Positions 1 through 64,000 of a DNA stretch of 64,000 nt are shown piece after piece. Every line of letters begins with the position of its first letter. Within the stretch, counting starts at the first letter, position 1. The position numbers and the translations under genes are program-made. The notes below the pieces were generated by a model. The model worked only from the letters and a program-made list of their open reading frames with translations. It was not told the DNA's origin and ran no database searches. The DNA comes from Callorhinus ursinus (lineage: Eukaryota; Chordata; Mammalia; Carnivora; Otariidae), in contig NW_020312968.1 in the NCBI RefSeq assembly GCF_003265705.1, forward strand, positions 10,903,732 through 10,967,731. Reading direction: 5' to 3'.

Positions 1-508
1 TGAACTCAAGACATTTATTTTTTAAAAACCTACCTTCTCTTCTGAACTTAGAAAGAACACCCTGGAAGTGTTGTCAACCTAATAAGGAAGCGGTTAACAA
101 CCTTTACAGATTTTTCTAGAGTTTCCCAAAGCAACTTTTGAAAAACAGGCTCTCTTGAAAGCGTGATAGATAACGTATAAAATGTTTCATTCTAAAATTT
201 TGTCATGCAAATCCAAGTCTTGTTGATTAACTGGTATAACAAGTCTTGGACTTTTTTTTTTTTTTTTTTAGCTAGAGGTATATTTAAGAATTGAATGTTG
301 ACTTTCTTTAAACTCTTCCATTTCTGATCTGTATTCTCTTGTCAGCTAGAATTCTAGCCTGAGTTGTATCATCTTCCTGCCCATTCGCTCTTTTTAATTA
401 GGAGGGTAGGGATTTCGGAGATGGCTGTCATATTCATGGCAGAGACCGTTGACTTGGTGCTGGCGCCGTATTGTTTGTTTCTGCTTGTGTCCTTCCACTT
501 TCCTCTAG
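1..508. other. DOCK8 intron, 3' part
   Basis: AT-rich intron sequence with a T-run at about 251-269 and a pyrimidine tract ending at the acceptor at 508. I see no further gene or clear repeat. Confidence 0.6.
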
Positions 509-62004
<61,496 letters not shown>

Positions 62005-63159
62005 TAGCTTAACTCCTGTACATTCTGGGTTTTGTGATCATTTGTTTTATGTCATTTGTCTTCTGCTGTGGACATCACTAGACACCCTGGTTCGCATGGA
62101 TTCCTGGAGCATTTGCCAACCCAGCGCAGAAAGGTCAACAAGTTAAATGTGGGAGAACTGAGAGGTGTCAGTGCTCTGGTCGTCTTCACTGGAACAGTTA
62201 CCAGAAATCACGTGACGGTCACATTCGGTCACAGACCAGGTCTAGAATTCAACGTATGAGGTCTCTTTTCACATACTAGGGCAATTAATTAAAATGTGCT
62301 TGTGGAATTCGGACTTTCAAGAACCCTGATAGAATCGGCCAAAGAGACCGCCTCACTGAGCACAAAGCAAATATTTAGAATCCAAGAGCGTCTTAGCAGT
62401 TCCGCCACCTCAGATTTTTAAGTAGGATTCTTATTTTGTTTGCCGTCCCCCTTAAATTGCCCCAGCAGTAGTCATATAAGTAGGGGTGACTGCTCTTGTT
62501 GCTTCTTCTTTCCTTCCCTATTCCTGCTCCAGGTGTCACTGCCATGTCACCACTACCCACCAGCACCGTTACCACCTCCGACTCGCACTGCCACCCCCCA
62601 ACCCCCTGCACTGTCACCGGCACTGTCACCACGGCTGGCTTCTTCCTGCGAACCAGGCACTGTGCTGAACGTTTTCTAGAAGTAGTATCTTTAATCCTTG
62701 CAAGGTGTCTTCTACCTTTTGCAAATGATGAGGTTGAGGTTTAGAAGAGTCATGTAACTTGTCCAGGTTGGAAAGAGCCACATCTCCCTAACCCTGGGGT
62801 GCGGTGGATTAATCACTTTCTTCTATTAGGCCTGGCTCTCCGTGGTTAATCTCTTAGTGACCCTAAGTAATTCATTTACCTTTTCTGGGTCTCATTTCCT
62901 CATTTGTAATAGAAAAGGAACTCCCCCCTTCCCCCCCTGCCAAAAAAGACCACGACTCTTCTAAAGGGACTCCTAATAAAGAAACCGACCTGTAAAAAGA
63001 GAAACCTAAGGAAACCTCAGAATTCCCAGAACACCAACATCTTGAGTGCCCTGACCTCCTGACCCTGCGTGGATCTTCTGTTTCGGATTCCACCAGAATG
63101 CAGGGGTGGAGGACTATGCCTTTCCTCTGTGCAGTCCCTCTTAGGTGTTGAGGATTATA

Positions 63160-63255
63160 GGTCATCAGATGAATTGCAAATAAAAGTTAATATTTTTTTT
63201 CAAAACAGGTCATTGGATGAGTTGCAAATATTAGTTGATCCGTTTTTCCAAAGTT
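63160..63255. repeat. Diverged 48-bp tandem duplication
   Basis: GGTCATCAGATGAATTGCAA and GGTCATTGGATGAGTTGCAA open two neighbouring units that each go on with TTA(A/G)T and a T-run. Confidence 0.8.
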
Positions 63256-64000
63256 AAAATAGGATATATAGAAAGGAGACACTGAACACCATGGTAGGCC
63301 CACGGGTTAGCTGCTTTTAAAGAAAAAAATGAATCATGACAGTAAGGCAGACTTTTATTCGGGACCATCGAGATAAGTGTGGGGACTGTTGCAGTGGGAT
63401 TTTACAATACGGGAGATTGGGCTCAACTATAAATACAAGGAAAAGTGGGCACTTACAGCCAGGGAGCGGGGTGGGGGGATTAGTGGATGAAAAATTCGTA
63501 AGTAGAAGCCTCAGAAGAGAGGAGGATTCCGGCTGAACCAACCTAACAGGATTCTTACTGAAGACAGGCCAGGGGTGACCAGAAACCCCCCAGGGGGCTG
63601 GTGAGGGATGAGGAATTGGGCAGATATCAAGGTGACGGTCAGACAGCAAGGCTGGGTGGGGGTGGGGGGACCCTGGCTAAACTGATGGAGCGGGATCCTT
63701 GCTAAAAATCGAGCTCTTGAGGACATGCTCAAGGGTGGGCCTATTTGAAAAACAGCTCAGAGGAGCCTGGCTCGCATTCGGTGAGGGAGAGACTCTTCAT
63801 CACACATGGATACTTTTCATTACCAAAAAACCAACAAGGCAGTCCAAAGGAGATGTCTACCTGCCCTGCGGAGGCCCTTTATAACTTCCTCTTTCGTTTT
63901 CCTTTCTTCTCTCTTTCTCTCTCTCTGTCTTCAAAATCTTTTCCTTTTCTTTTCGTTAGGGTTGCCTCTCATTAACCCTCTCTTTCTTCCTCTTTTGTGT

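Overview
The window is nuclear DNA from a mammal, almost certainly an arctoid carnivoran (bear, seal or mustelid group). About 27 copies of a tRNA-derived SINE begin with the GGGGCGCCTGGGTGGCTCAG head typical of Can-SINEs and carry a CT-rich middle, an (AAAT)n AATCTT tail and an A-run. None has the head typical of the young dog family (SINEC_Cf), so a dog or close relative is less likely. The species call is inference.

The only functional gene I can support is DOCK8 on the + strand. Sixteen consecutive internal coding exons lie between 509 and 61908. They join in frame to 2,109 nt (703 codons) with no stop codon, and every junction has GT..AG. The encoded protein lines up without gaps of more than a residue or so with roughly residues 380-1080 of human DOCK8 (2,099 aa), as I remember that sequence. 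The exons cover the end of the N-terminal region (509-7920), the whole DHR-1/C2 lipid-binding domain (about 34437-42023) and the first part of the helical/armadillo-like scaffold (42702-61908). The 5' exons and the 3' exons, including the catalytic DHR-2 domain, lie outside the window.

Layout: four exons in the first 8 kb; a 26.5 kb intron (7921-34436) full of repeats, which ends exactly where DHR-1 starts; eight exons in 34.4-47.6 kb; and four more spread over 50-62 kb. The large intron holds two antisense 3' ends of carnivore L1 elements (one inserted into an old LTR), many SINEs, a CpG-dense block with a perfect CRE near 26.2-26.4 kb that could be a promoter or enhancer, and an antisense processed-pseudogene candidate at 27.2-28.1 kb whose parent I could not identify. 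Older repeats (L1M, L2, MIR, MER5A, MER20, a Tigger-like element) fill much of the other introns.

I found no RNA gene, CRISPR array, intact autonomous transposon or second protein-coding gene. No undescribed biological system stands out. The points most worth a second look are the CpG/CRE block, the unidentified antisense pseudogene, the inverted SINE pair around one DHR-1 exon, the SINE pair next to a splice acceptor, and the repeated insertions at one target site at 46.4-46.8 kb.
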